A stretch of DNA of 64,000 nt from Streptomyces sp. NBC_00670 (GCF_036226765.1 NZ_CP109017.1:5953001-6017000); one strand, 5' to 3'. Positions 15,703-24,804 are shown, counted from the first letter of the stretch. Notes: generated by a model from the letters alone, not told the origin. Translations and numbers: made by a program.

Positions 15703-17445
15703 ATGGCCAAGCAGAACGTCGCCGAGCAGTTCGTCGACATCCTGGCGCGCGCCGGGGTCGAGCGGTTGTACGGGGTGGTCGGGGACAGCCTCAACCCCGT
15801 CGTGGACGCCGTGCGCCGGCACTCCGGCATCGACTGGGTGCATGTGCGGCACGAGGAGACCGCCGCCTTCGCGGCCGGCGCCGAGGCCCAGATCACCGGG
15901 CGGCTCACCGCCTGCGCCGGCTCCTGCGGGCCGGGCAATCTGCACCTCATCAACGGGCTCTACGACGCCCACCGCTCCATGGCCCCCGTCCTCGCCCTCG
16001 CCTCGCAGATCCCCTCCAGCGAGATCGGCCTCGGTTACTTCCAGGAGACCCACCCCGACCAGCTCTTCCGCGAGTGCAGCCACTACAGCGAGCTGATCTC
16101 CAACCCCCGGCAGATGCCCCGGCTGCTGCAGACCGCCATCCAGCACGCGGTCGGCCAGGGCGGCGTGAGCGTCGTGTCGCTGCCGGGCGACATCGCCGAT
16201 CTGCCCGCGCCCGAGCGGGCCGCCGAGAGCGCGCTCGTCACCTCCCGGCCCACCGTCCGCCCCGGCGACGCCGAGATCGACCGACTGGTCGCCATGATCG
16301 ACGCCGCCGACCGGGTCACCCTCTTCTGCGGCAGCGGCACCGCCGGGGCGCACGCCGAGGTGATGGAGTTCGCCGGACGGATCAAGGCACCCGTCGGGCA
16401 CGCCCTGCGGGGCAAGGAGTGGATCCAGTACGACAACCCGTTCGACGTGGGGATGAGCGGGCTGCTGGGGTACGGGGCCGCCTACGAGGCCACCCACGAG
16501 TGCGAGCTGCTGATCCTGCTCGGCACCGACTTCCCGTACAACGCCTTCCTGCCCGACGACGTGAAGATCGCCCAGGTCGACGTGCGCCCGGAACACCTCG
16601 GGCGGCGTTCCAAGCTGGACCTCGCGGTCTGGGGCGACGTACGGGAGACCCTGCGCTGTCTGATCCCGCGGGTGAAGGAGAAGAAGAACCGCCGCTTCCT
16701 GGACCGGATGCTGAAGAAGCACGCCGACGCGCTGGAGGGGGTCGTCAAGGCATACACCCGCAAGGTCGACAAGCACGTCCCGATCCACCCCGAGTACGTG
16801 GCCGCCGTCGTCGACGAACTCGCCGACGACGACGCCGTGTTCACCGTCGACACGGGGATGTGCAACGTGTGGGCCGCGCGGTACGTCTCGCCCAACGGCC
16901 GCCGCAGGATCATCGGTTCGTTCTCGCACGGCTCCATGGCCAACGCGCTGCCCATGGCGATCGGCGCGCAGTTCACCGACCGGCGGCGGCAGGTGCTCTC
17001 GCTCTCCGGCGACGGCGGGTTCAGCATGCTGATGGGCGACTTCCTCACCCTCGTCCAGTACGACCTGCCGGTGAAGGTCGTGCTGTTCAACAACTCCTCG
17101 CTCAGCATGGTCGAGTTGGAGATGCTGGTCGCCGGGCTGCCCTCGCACGGCACCACCAACAAGAACCCCGACTTCGCCGCCGTGGCCCGGGCCTGCGGGG
17201 CGTACGGGGTCCGGGTCGAGAAGCCCAAGGACCTTCCCGGCGCGCTGAAGGACGCCTTCCGGCACAAGGGCCCGGCCCTCGTCGACGTCGTCACCGACCC
17301 CAACGCCCTGTCCATCCCGCCGAAGATCAGCGCCGAGATGGTGACCGGGTTCGCCCTGTCGGCCTCGAAGATCGTCCTCGACGGCGGCGTCGGCCGCATG
17401 CTGCAGATGGCCCGCTCCAATCTGCGTAATGTGCCACGCCCGTGA
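15703..17445 (+). CDS. poxB: Pyruvate:quinone oxidoreductase (pyruvate oxidase)
   Basis: A 580-residue thiamine-diphosphate and FAD flavoenzyme that decarboxylates pyruvate to acetate and passes electrons to the quinone pool at the membrane. The catalytic glutamate lies in RHEETAAFAAGAEA near residue 50; the central domain (VTLFCGSGTAGAHAEVMEF) binds FAD; the ThDP-Mg motif GDGGFSM...VVLFNN lies near residues 448-475. Length agrees with E. coli PoxB (572), and the 100-residue C-terminal part includes a membrane-association-like helix region as in that enzyme. The close alternatives are other ThDP enzymes such as acetolactate synthase, but the PKISAEMVTGFALSASK end favours PoxB. Monocistronic by spacing. 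Confidence 0.9.
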   Translation: MAKQNVAEQFVDILARAGVERLYGVVGDSLNPVVDAVRRHSGIDWVHVRHEETAAFAAGAEAQITGRLTACAGSCGPGNLHLINGLYDAHRSMAPVLALASQIPSSEIGLGYFQETHPDQLFRECSHYSELISNPRQMPRLLQTAIQHAVGQGGVSVVSLPGDIADLPAPERAAESALVTSRPTVRPGDAEIDRLVAMIDAADRVTLFCGSGTAGAHAEVMEFAGRIKAPVGHALRGKEWIQYDNPFDVGMSGLLGYGAAYEATHECELLILLGTDFPYNAFLPDDVKIAQVDVRPEHLGRRSKLDLAVWGDVRETLRCLIPRVKEKKNRRFLDRMLKKHADALEGVVKAYTRKVDKHVPIHPEYVAAVVDELADDDAVFTVDTGMCNVWAARYVSPNGRRRIIGSFSHGSMANALPMAIGAQFTDRRRQVLSLSGDGGFSMLMGDFLTLVQYDLPVKVVLFNNSSLSMVELEMLVAGLPSHGTTNKNPDFAAVARACGAYGVRVEKPKDLPGALKDAFRHKGPALVDVVTDPNALSIPPKISAEMVTGFALSASKIVLDGGVGRMLQMARSNLRNVPRP

Positions 17446-17573
17446 TGCTTGACCAATCGCCAGGACTGGCCGGCTGAACCGCCGGGCATGCATCCCCGTG
17501 AACGTGTTCGAGGGCCGAGGACGACCACGACCACGACCACGAACCACGGCGACGTACGACGGGGACCCGGGGG

Positions 17574-18095
17574 ATGACCATGAACAGGCAGACGGTGGCG
17601 GAGTTACGAAGCGCCAGGAGCCGGACGGGGGACGCCCGGCTGCTGCGCGAAGTGGGCGCGGCGGACCTGCGGTCCGTCGCCGAAGTACGGCACGCGCTGC
17701 GCGCGCTGCTGGACGGCCGCGCGGAGCCGGACCGCTGCGCCACCGCCGAGCTGCTGACCAGCGAACTCCTCGCCAACGCACTCGTGCACACCGACGGGGA
17801 GGCGGTCGTCACGGCCGTCGTCTCCGGGCGCCGACTGCGCGTGGAGGTACGGGACTTCGCGGAACGGGGCGGTGGCACAGGCGGCAGCACTGGCGTCGGC
17901 CCCGGGGCCCGGTCCGCTTCCGCGGCGGGGGACGAGGAGGCCGGGCAGCGGACGAGCGGCCGGGGACTGCTCCTGGTGCGTGCCCTCGCCGACGCCTGGG
18001 GCGTCCGCGCGCACGACGTGGGCAAGTCGGTCTGGTTCGAGCTGGAGGGTCTGACGGAGGCCGAGGGGCTGCGACTGGACGGGGACGCGGCCTGA
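17574..18095 (+). CDS. RsbW-like ATP-binding anti-sigma/regulatory protein
   Basis: A 173-residue protein with a GHKL ATPase fold of the HATPase_c_2 type found in anti-sigma factors and in stand-alone Streptomyces regulators. The N-box is LLTSELLANALVHT (about 62-75), the G1 region VEVRDFAE follows, and the G2 lid GRGLLLVRALADAWGV sits near 128-143. An insert of about 30 Gly/Ser/Ala residues separates G1 from G2. No sigma-factor or anti-anti-sigma gene lies next to it, so its partner cannot be named from context. The TGA stop lies inside a terminator stem. Confidence 0.85.
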   Translation: MTMNRQTVAELRSARSRTGDARLLREVGAADLRSVAEVRHALRALLDGRAEPDRCATAELLTSELLANALVHTDGEAVVTAVVSGRRLRVEVRDFAERGGGTGGSTGVGPGARSASAAGDEEAGQRTSGRGLLLVRALADAWGVRAHDVGKSVWFELEGLTEAEGLRLDGDAA

Positions 18096-18116
18096 GGGTT
18101 CAGGCCGCGTCCCCGT
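18079..18116. terminator. Strong bidirectional terminator overlapping a stop codon
   Basis: GGGGACGCGGCCTGA and TCAGGCCGCGTCCCC form a 15-bp perfect stem with a GGGT loop, and two further flanking pairs extend it. The TGA of the upstream gene is part of the stem. The minus-strand DUF2637 gene ends 30 bases further on, so one hairpin can serve both. Confidence 0.85.
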
Positions 18117-18145
18117 GGCAGTACTGGCTCACCGCGTGTCGGTGC

Positions 18146-19192
18146 TCAGCCGAACTGCTGCTCCAGGTCCTTGAGCTTGCGCTCCAGCGAGTCGAGCCGG
18201 GGGAGGGCCTGTGTGTCGTCCTCCGAGGTGAGGTCGACGGTGACGGCCTCCGCGCCACCGGGCCGGACGGGCTGCAGGGAGGGGCGGGCGGCACGCGCGG
18301 GCAGCTCCGCCTTGGATATCGCGGGGTCCGCCTGGGCGGGCGCCCGCTCCACCTCCACGGTGTGGCCGCCGCCTCCACCGCCGCCGCCCCCGCCGGGCAG
18401 CCCGCGGTGACCGCGGCTGATCGCCTTCAGATGCGCGCGCTCCAGCTTCTCCTGCTCGCGCCGGCGCAGCCGGTTCTGCTCCTTCTGGCGCTGGTCCTCG
18501 CGGACCTCCTCGACGGCCTCGTCCAGGCTCCGCACGCCCTCGAGCAGCATCAGCGACCACGCCTTGTACGTCTCACGGGGCGCCCGCAGCCAGCGGACGA
18601 CACGGATCTGCGGCAGCGGCCGCGGCACCAGGCCCTGCTCGCGCAGGGCGGCCCGGCGGGTCTGCTTCAGCGCGCGGTCGAACAGCACGGCCGCGGAGAG
18701 GGACATGCCGGAGAAGAACTGCGGTGCGCCCGCGTGGTCGATGCCCCGGGGCGCGTGCACCCAGTTGAACCAGGCCGCGGCGCCGGCAAATGTCCACACC
18801 AGTATCCGGGAGCCGAGGGCCGCGTCGCCGTGGCTGGCCTCGCGCACCGCGAGCACGGAGCAGAACATGGCCGCGCCGTCCAGACCGAACGGGACGAGGT
18901 ACTCCCAGCCGTCGGTGAGGCCGAGGTTCTGCTGGCCGAAGCCGACCAGGCCGTGGAAGGAGAGGGCGGCGGCGACCGCCGCACAGCAGAACAGCAGCAC
19001 GTAGGAGGCGGTGCCGTACAGGGCCTCCTTGCGCCTGCGGCGCTCCTCGGCACGCTCCCACGAGTCGTCCGCGCTCGTGCTCTCCCCGGAGGTGCGCTTG
19101 CCGCGCGCCAGCACCGCCACCGCCGCCAGCATGCCCAGGAGCAGTACGCCGCCCGGCAGCAGCCAGTTCAGCGATATGTCGGTCAATCTCAT
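18146..19192 (-). CDS. DUF2637 membrane protein (SpdB-like architecture)
   Basis: A 348-residue protein. An N-terminal helix (WLLPGGVLLLGMLAAVAVLA, about 9-28) is followed by a short charged loop and a set of three or four helices over residues 60-160 (SYVLLFCCAAVAAALSFHGLV, YLVPFGLDGAAMFCSVLAV, ILVWTFAGAAAWFNWVHA), the DUF2637 unit. A long soluble C-terminal part contains a charged coiled coil (EAVEEVREDQRQKEQNRLRR), a run of ten glycines and a final coiled helix. DUF2637 proteins occur both on actinomycete conjugative elements (spread proteins) and on chromosomes; no transfer gene lies near. ATG 19192 has AAGGGA upstream. Confidence 0.82.
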   Translation of the reverse strand: MRLTDISLNWLLPGGVLLLGMLAAVAVLARGKRTSGESTSADDSWERAEERRRRKEALYGTASYVLLFCCAAVAAALSFHGLVGFGQQNLGLTDGWEYLVPFGLDGAAMFCSVLAVREASHGDAALGSRILVWTFAGAAAWFNWVHAPRGIDHAGAPQFFSGMSLSAAVLFDRALKQTRRAALREQGLVPRPLPQIRVVRWLRAPRETYKAWSLMLLEGVRSLDEAVEEVREDQRQKEQNRLRRREQEKLERAHLKAISRGHRGLPGGGGGGGGGGHTVEVERAPAQADPAISKAELPARAARPSLQPVRPGGAEAVTVDLTSEDDTQALPRLDSLERKLKDLEQQFG

Positions 19193-19560
19193 CTGGGGTC
19201 CCTTGCATTGGGATAGGGCGTAACGCCCGCCATAGTGGCCCACTCCCGAGGGCCCTCAGGGGGTTTCGGGGCAAGAGGCCGCCAAGGAGGTGCAAGGGAA
19301 TGCCCAGGGCGGCGTTCTGCTCGAACTGCCGCGTGAGGGGCGGGAGTTGAGTTCGAATAAGACTACCCGTAAGGGTGGTTCCACGGAAAGTTCCTGCGCG
19401 GGGTGAGGATTTTGTGAACTACCTGTGATCTGCGCGGGGTTCCGGGGCCGGCCCGGTGGCCTTGTCCGAAGTGGATCTTACTGATGCGGATCTTACGGCA
19501 CGCGAAGGCCCGCCCTTGTCCGGGGCGGGCCATGGGAGGGGGGCGAGGGGTGAAAGGGCC
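19193..19560. other. 368-bp intergenic region
   Basis: Nothing here looks coding. It must carry the promoter of the minus-strand DUF2637 gene. GGATCTTAC occurs twice, 16 bases apart, near 19473-19497, which could be a regulator site. A terminator hairpin for the FhuF-like gene occupies 19507-19531. Confidence 0.6.
19507..19531 (-). terminator. Terminator of the FhuF-like gene
   Basis: GGCCCGCCC and GGGCGGGCC form a perfect 9-bp stem with a seven-base loop, 30 bases past the stop codon on the minus strand. Confidence 0.7.
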
Positions 19561-20454
19561 TCAGGCGGCCGCTTCCGCGGTCAACTTGGCGACGCGGTCC
19601 TCGTCGCAGGTGCGGGGGCAGGTGGCGCAGGTGTCCTGCGGTTCCAGCGTGTAGTAGAGGCAGCAGCTCACGCGGTCCCGGGTGGTCAGCGGCTCGCCCT
19701 GAGGGCCGGTCAGTTCGCGGAAAGCGGGGGTGCCGGCGTACGGCTTCTCCGTGCCGGGCAGCAGCGCCTCCAGCTCGCGCATGGCCCGCCGCTCCTCGCC
19801 GAGCAGATTGCCGACGTACCAGAGCCCTTCCGTTATCTCGTCCGTCGCCATGCCCCACAGGCCACGGCCGCGCCGCCGCATCACCGGGCCGAAGGCGCCG
19901 AGGACCGGCTCCAGATGCGCGGCCACCGCCGACCGCAGCTCCGCGCGCAGCGCCTCCTCGTCCCGGACGACGCGGGCGCCGGGCGTCGCGGCCGCCGGGT
20001 CGCCGGGCAGGCAGGCGAAGCCGGCGGGACGCGCGGCGAGCCGGCTGCGCTCACGGTCGTGGGCGACCCGCTCCACGGGCAGGTACGGCACCCGGCGGTG
20101 CAGGAACCAGGGGAGGGTGAACAGGAGGCAGGCGGGCCAGGCGTAGCGGTGCAGGCCGAAGCCGGCCACGACGTCGGGGCGGCCGGGCCGGCCGTGATCC
20201 TGAAGGACCTGCTTCCTGTCCCAGGCGAGATAGCCGTCCAGCGCCTCGGGGTCCCGCGCGAGCGCCGCCGCGGTGACCCAGCCGTCGCCCTCGGGCAGCG
20301 GCTCGTCGGGTCCGAGCGTGGTGACGGTCATCCAGGGGAGTACCTCGGCCATCCGGTCGTACGACTCGGCGAGGACGGCCGCGGCGGTGACGACCGGCGC
20401 GGTGGCTTCCGTGACGGTGTGGTCGGCGGGGCGGGTGGCCGTGGACAGCAGCAT
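19561..20454 (-). CDS. FhuF-like 2Fe-2S siderophore-iron reductase
   Basis: A 297-residue cytoplasmic protein. The C-terminus holds the FhuF-type cluster motif CC-x10-C-x2-C (Cys264, Cys265, Cys276, Cys279), with one more cysteine at 283. Such proteins release iron from imported ferric siderophores by reducing it. The N-terminal 250 residues are not strongly conserved in the family but share the usual pattern of a tryptophan-rich middle (YAWPACLLFTLPWFLHRRVPYLPVE). ATG 20454 lies 29 bases from a near-consensus iron box, so expression should be repressed by the DmdR/IdeR regulator when iron is plentiful. No siderophore transporter is adjacent. Confidence 0.9.
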   Translation of the reverse strand: MLLSTATRPADHTVTEATAPVVTAAAVLAESYDRMAEVLPWMTVTTLGPDEPLPEGDGWVTAAALARDPEALDGYLAWDRKQVLQDHGRPGRPDVVAGFGLHRYAWPACLLFTLPWFLHRRVPYLPVERVAHDRERSRLAARPAGFACLPGDPAAATPGARVVRDEEALRAELRSAVAAHLEPVLGAFGPVMRRRGRGLWGMATDEITEGLWYVGNLLGEERRAMRELEALLPGTEKPYAGTPAFRELTGPQGEPLTTRDRVSCCLYYTLEPQDTCATCPRTCDEDRVAKLTAEAAA

Positions 20455-20482
20455 GCGTTACCACCGTATTCGCGGGGTGTGC

Positions 20483-20501
20483 AGAGGTAAGGCTTACCTT
20501 A
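20483..20501. promoter_or_regulatory. Iron box (DmdR1/IdeR operator)
   Basis: AGAGGTAAGGCTTACCTTA matches 17 of 19 positions of the actinobacterial iron-box consensus TWAGGTWAGSCTWACCTWA. The 15-base core AGGTAAG-G-CTTACCT is a perfect inverted repeat. It sits 29 bases upstream of the FhuF-like start codon, where it would cover the promoter. Confidence 0.9.
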
Positions 20502-20623
20502 GCGCACCTGTGGTCGCTTTGACCTGAGGGCGGGGGCGCCTATGGTTCTCCACGACTGGTGACAAAGGCGCGGCTATGCCGTCAATCGGTGCCGTGTGCC
20601 GTCAAGTCCGTTAGGAGCGCCCC

Positions 20624-21475
20624 GTGGAACAGGCCGCCTCACGCCGTCGTACCGCCGACAGCCTCGGGTCCACGGAAGCCCGCCCTCCGGAGCCGAGGGT
20701 GGCGGCGCGGGCGCGGGCCGCGGAGTCCGGGCTCGTGCGTCCCGTGGCCGAAGGGGCGGCGCAGGGCCCGGCCGAGGAGGCCGTCCGGGGTGAGCACACG
20801 CATGGGGAGTCCCCGATCCCGCTGCCGCGGCGGTCCGTCGTACGGCGCTCCTCGGTGCGGGGGCAGGTGCTGGACGCGTTGCGGGCGGCGTTGGTCGGCG
20901 GGGAGCTGGCGCCGGGGGAGGTGTACTCGGCGCCCGTGCTGGGCGAGCGGTTCGGGGTCTCCGCGACGCCGGTGCGCGAGGCGATGCAGCAGCTCGCGCT
21001 GGAGGGTGCGGTCGAGGTGGTGCCCAACCGGGGGTTCCGGGTGGTGCAGCGGTGCGACCGGGAGCTGGACGAGCTGGCGGAGATACGGGCGTTGCTGGAG
21101 GTGCCGGTGGTGCTGCGGCTCGCCCGTACGGTGCCGGCGGGGCGGTGGGCGGAGCTGCGGCCGCTGGCGGAGGCGACGGTACGGGTTGCCTCCGGCGGTG
21201 ATGTGGCGGGGTATGCGGAGGCGGACCGGGCGTTTCACCGGGCGGTGCTGGGGTTGGCGGGCAACGAGCAGTTGGTGCGGCTCGCGGATGATCTGCAGCG
21301 GAGGGCGCAGTGGCCCGCGCGGGGGGTTGTCGGCGCGGGGGTGCGCCACGGGCGCGCGTCGCTTGTCGCCGACGCGGCGGAGCATACGGCGTTGCTGGAT
21401 GCGTTGATCGCGCAGGACGCGGGGGTGGTGGGGGCGTTGGTGGCGGACCACTTCGGCGCGACGGGGAGCATGTGA
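20624..21475 (+). CDS. GntR-family (FadR/FCD type) transcriptional regulator
   Basis: A 283-residue regulator. About 70 low-complexity residues precede the winged helix (about 75-140: RGQVLDALRAALVGGELAPGEVYSAPVLGERFGVSATPVREAMQQL), and an all-helical FCD ligand domain follows (ELDELAEIRALLEVPVVLRLA ... EADRAFHRAVLGLAGNEQLV). FCD domains bind organic acids, often with a metal, but the metal-ligand pattern is only partly visible here (one clear histidine in DRAFHRAV). Start GTG 20624 has AGGAG at six bases. It stands alone in direction and has no adjacent metabolic operon, so its target is not evident. Confidence 0.88.
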   Translation: MEQAASRRRTADSLGSTEARPPEPRVAARARAAESGLVRPVAEGAAQGPAEEAVRGEHTHGESPIPLPRRSVVRRSSVRGQVLDALRAALVGGELAPGEVYSAPVLGERFGVSATPVREAMQQLALEGAVEVVPNRGFRVVQRCDRELDELAEIRALLEVPVVLRLARTVPAGRWAELRPLAEATVRVASGGDVAGYAEADRAFHRAVLGLAGNEQLVRLADDLQRRAQWPARGVVGAGVRHGRASLVADAAEHTALLDALIAQDAGVVGALVADHFGATGSM

Positions 21476-21578
21476 CCGCGGTCACGAGCGGGGGGTGACC
21501 TTCCGTCGGGGGGCGGGTGCCCTCCGGGCGGGGCGGTGCGGTGCGGGGCGGTGCGTCGGCGGGTGCGGGTGCGTGGTG

Positions 21579-22075
21579 GCTGGTCGCGCAGTTCCCCGCG
21601 CCCCTTGGCGCCTACGGGGGTGGGTGGTTTCGGGGTGTGCGCGGGCGCGGGCGGGATGTGGCTGGTCGCGCAGTTCCCCGCGCCCCTTGGCGCCTACGGG
21701 GGTGGGTGGTTTCGGGGTGTGCGCGGGCGCGGGCGGGATGTGGCTGGTCGCGCAGTTCCCCGCGCCCCTTGGCGCCTACGGGGGTGCGTGGCTTTGGTGC
21801 GTGGGCGGGTGCGCGCGGTTGTGGGCTGGTCGCGCAGTTCCCCGCGCCCCTGGTAGCGACGGGCGGCCCCTGCCTTCAAGGGGCGCGAGGAACCGCGCGA
21901 GCAACCACGAACGACCCGCACCCGCCGGTAATCCGTACCGCCCCACCCCCGTAGGCGTTCAGGGGCGCGGGGAACTGCGCGAGCGACCACGAACGACCCG
22001 CACTCGCCCGTGATCCGCACCGCCCCACCCCCGTAGGCGATAAGGGGCGCGGGGAACTGCGCGACAAGCCACCAC
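21579..22075. repeat. 82-bp repeat array, four direct then three inverted copies
   Basis: Four units begin at 21579, 21661, 21743 and 21825, exactly 82 bases apart, each opening with GCTGGTCGCGCAGTTCCCCG. Three units of the same element in reverse follow, with GGGGCGCG at 21880, 21962 and 22044, again 82 bases apart; the first reverse unit is the most altered. The array fills a 666-bp gap (21476-22141) between two convergent genes, and I see no other feature there. It can fold into nested hairpins and so may end both transcripts. Confidence 0.9.
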
Positions 22076-22141
22076 GCACCCGCGCTTACCCACACCCCGA
22101 AAGCACCCCATGGCACCGAACGGCAGCCTATGTGACGGCGG

Positions 22142-22891
22142 TCACAAGCCGGCGTCCACGTGGGGCGCCAGCCACGTGGGGACGCCTCCCAGGAGGCGGA
22201 ACAACCGCCCCGCTTCCGCGCGGAGCCGCCCCGCCTCCGGGTCCGTCTCCGCGTCCGCGAGGGACACCAGCGCCGGCGCCGTCCCGACGAGGAACCCCAG
22301 TTCCTCACGGATCCGCAGCGACTCGGCGAAGCCGTGCCGCGCCTCCGCCAACTCGCCCTCCCGGAGGGCGAGTCCGGCCAGGTGCCGCCAGGTGGAGGAG
22401 AGCAGCAGCGGGTCGCCGTGGGCGAGCGCACCCGCGTGCGCCCGCCGGTACGCCGCCTTCGCCGCCTGCGGGGAACGCGTGATGTTCTCGGCGAGCAGCC
22501 CCCGCCGGAAGTCCAGCTGCGCCCGCGCCACCGCCCCCGGCGCGATCAGCGCCGCGGCCCGCCCGAACGCGGACCGCGCCTCGTCCGCCCGGTCCCGCAC
22601 CCGCAGCAGCGTCGCCGCGTACGCGAGCTGCCCGCGCTCGCAGGCCGCCGCGCCCCGCTCCTCGTCGGTGTGGGCCAGCGCCTCGGCCGTCCGCAGCGCG
22701 TCCTCGGCCTCGTCCCAGCCCTGCTCGGCGTAGAGGCAGCGCTCCACCAGCAGCGAGACGCGCTGGAGCGCGGCCGGCGCGGTGCGGGGTTCGAGCAGCG
22801 CCGCCGCGTCGGCCCAGCAGGCGCGGGAGCGCAGCCGCCATATCGCGGTCTGGAGTGGATCGTCACCTGCGGTCGTTCCGGTACCAGACAT
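22142..22891 (-). CDS. Tetratricopeptide-like helical protein
   Basis: A 249-residue Ala/Leu/Arg-rich protein made of repeated helix pairs. TPR-like units include ERCLYAEQGWDEAEDALRTAEAL, GQLAYAATLLRVRDRADEARSAFGRAAAL and SSTWRHLAGLALREGELAEARHGFAESL. There is no signal peptide or catalytic domain. The start ATG 22891 is the first plausible one; an in-frame upstream start at 23002 gives a non-conserved-looking extension, and neither has a strong ribosome site. Possible role: scaffold or part of a larger regulator family (it resembles the TPR half of LAL regulators without HTH). Its promoter is in 22892-23103. Confidence 0.72.
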   Translation of the reverse strand: MSGTGTTAGDDPLQTAIWRLRSRACWADAAALLEPRTAPAALQRVSLLVERCLYAEQGWDEAEDALRTAEALAHTDEERGAAACERGQLAYAATLLRVRDRADEARSAFGRAAALIAPGAVARAQLDFRRGLLAENITRSPQAAKAAYRRAHAGALAHGDPLLLSSTWRHLAGLALREGELAEARHGFAESLRIREELGFLVGTAPALVSLADAETDPEAGRLRAEAGRLFRLLGGVPTWLAPHVDAGL

Positions 22892-23103
22892 GGCGGTGAG
22901 CGCCACATTGCCCTCCCCGAGCGCGCCGTCGAGCTGTTGAGTGGTGGCGGCATTCCAGCACCAATGACGGAGCCCGGGAAGGGGCTGGGTGAAGGATTTC
23001 ACAAAGTCATGGCCACCGGCCGCGCCCTCCCGGGCGCCGGTGCCCCGCCGCGCGCGCCCTCACGCCCACCCCGCGCCCACCCCGCGCCCGCCCCGCTCTC
23101 CCC

Positions 23104-24804
23104 TCAGCTCATCCGCAGCGCCAGGAAGAAGTCCAGCTTGTCCTCCAGGCGGGACAGGTCCCGTCCGGTGAGCTGTTCGATGCGGCCCACCCGGTAGCGC
23201 AGTGTGTTGACGTGCAGGTGGAGGCGGGTGGCGCAGCGGGTCCAGGAGCCGTCGGCGTCGAGGAACGCCTCCAGGGTCGGTATCAGCTCGGCGCGGTGCC
23301 GGCGGTCGTACTCGCGCAAGGGGTCGAGCAGCCGCGCGGTGAACGCCCGGCGCACGTCGTCCGGTACGAACGGCAGCAGCAGGACGTGCGAGGCGAGTTC
23401 GTGGTGGCCGGCCGCGCAGACCCGGCCCTGCCGCGCGGCGGCGACCCGGCGGGCGTGCCGCGCCTCCTCCAGCGCCCCGCGCAGTCCCTCCGCCGAGTGC
23501 ACCGGCGCGCTGACGCCCAGCGTGAGCCGCCCGTCGCCGTCGAGCCCGGCGGTGAGCGGTTCCCGTACGGCGTCCAGCAGCGCGTCGGCGAGGAGGCCGG
23601 ACTCGGAGCCGTCGTGCTCGGCGGAGACGGCCGGGAGCGGTACCAGGGCGATCGCCTCCTCACCCGTGTGGGCGACCGCGATCCGGTCGGCGGGCTCGGG
23701 TCCGGTGGCGAGCGGGTCGACGAGGATCTCCTCGAGCAGTGCCTGCGCCGCCGGCCCGCCCGCACCGCCGGGTCCACCCCCGCCGTCCTCCCACTCGACC
23801 CGGGCGACGACCACCTGCCAGTGCGGGGCCGCGCCGAGGCCGGGCAGCAGGACCGGCGAGGCGACCCGCAGCCGGGCCGCGATCTCGGCCGGCGCGGCGC
23901 CCGCCTGCACCAGTTCGAGCACCTCCTGCGCCAGCCGCCGCCGCACCGTGCGCGCGGCGTCCCGGCGGTCCCGCTCCACGGCGATGAGCTGGGTCACCCC
24001 GTGCAGCAGGTCGAGCCGCTCCTCGGGCCAGTCCCCGGCGTCCGCGGCCACCGCGAGCAGCCAGCCGGACAGCAGTGCCCCGCGCGCGTCGCCCGACGGC
24101 ACGCTCGCGCGCGCGTCGCCGGGCTCCCGGGGCGGGCGGCCGGCGCCCACCGGGAAGAGGGAGTACGGCGCCTCGTCCACCGTCACCCGGTACGGCGCCC
24201 GCCGCCCCGCGCGCGAGCCCGCCAGGTGCTCGGCGGCCAGCCGCGCGCAGACCTCGGGCGGCAGCGTCTCGCCGCGCCCGGCGACGACGCGGCCGGTGGG
24301 GGAGAGCACCCAGGCGCGCAGGTCCAGGTCGGTGCCGAGCAGGTCGAGGACGACGTCGGGGCCGCCGCCGGCCGGTCCGGAGGTCATCATCCGCCGGTGT
24401 CGGTCGACCACCGCCGCCAGATCGCCCGCCCGTTCGCCCGACACCTGCCGCACGACGTACTCGGTGACCGTCGCGAACGCCACCGACTCGTCCACGGCCA
24501 GCAGCGGCAGCCGGTGCCGGGCGCACGCGGCGACCAGGTCCTCCGGTACGCCGCTCAGCTCCGCGTCGCCGACCGCGAGCGCGGCGACCCCGGCGGCCAC
24601 CAGGATCCGCACGAACGGCTCCGAGTCGGCCGGGCCGTGCCGCCAGGCCAGTCCCGTCAGGACCAGTTCCCCGCCCGAGAGGTAGCGGCCGGGGTCGGTC
24701 AGATCGGTGGTCATCACCCCGCGCACCGTGCGGTCCAGCTCGTCGGCGCCGCCCAGCAGCCTCAGGCCCAGCGCATCGGTGTCCAGCAGTGCGCGCAGCC
24801 GCAT
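23104..24804 (-). CDS. PucR-family transcriptional regulator
   Basis: A 566-residue activator-type regulator. The first 125 residues are the purine-catabolism PucR domain (LRALLDTDALGLRLLGG ... ELVLTGLAWRH ... LPLLAVDESVAFATV). A central GGDEF-like domain follows (about 300-440), and the last 60 residues are the HTH_30 unit (TLEAFLDADGSWTRCATRLHLHVNTLRYRVGRIEQLTG). It is divergent from the xanthine dehydrogenase operon across 318 bases, which is the classical place of PucR for purine breakdown, so it probably controls that operon. The effector, by analogy to B. subtilis, is a purine-breakdown intermediate. The long upstream frame that continues to 25926 is an antisense artefact. Confidence 0.9.
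   Translation of the reverse strand: MRLRALLDTDALGLRLLGGADELDRTVRGVMTTDLTDPGRYLSGGELVLTGLAWRHGPADSEPFVRILVAAGVAALAVGDAELSGVPEDLVAACARHRLPLLAVDESVAFATVTEYVVRQVSGERAGDLAAVVDRHRRMMTSGPAGGGPDVVLDLLGTDLDLRAWVLSPTGRVVAGRGETLPPEVCARLAAEHLAGSRAGRRAPYRVTVDEAPYSLFPVGAGRPPREPGDARASVPSGDARGALLSGWLLAVAADAGDWPEERLDLLHGVTQLIAVERDRRDAARTVRRRLAQEVLELVQAGAAPAEIAARLRVASPVLLPGLGAAPHWQVVVARVEWEDGGGGPGGAGGPAAQALLEEILVDPLATGPEPADRIAVAHTGEEAIALVPLPAVSAEHDGSESGLLADALLDAVREPLTAGLDGDGRLTLGVSAPVHSAEGLRGALEEARHARRVAAARQGRVCAAGHHELASHVLLLPFVPDDVRRAFTARLLDPLREYDRRHRAELIPTLEAFLDADGSWTRCATRLHLHVNTLRYRVGRIEQLTGRDLSRLEDKLDFFLALRMS

Noticed and set aside
18146..19192. DUF2637 protein as part of an integrated conjugative element
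   Set aside because: No integrase, Tra ATPase, replication gene or att repeat is near, and chromosomal DUF2637 genes are common.
21579..22075. 82-bp array as a CRISPR
   Set aside because: Between the cores the other bases are also repeated, the orientation turns in the middle, and no cas gene is present.
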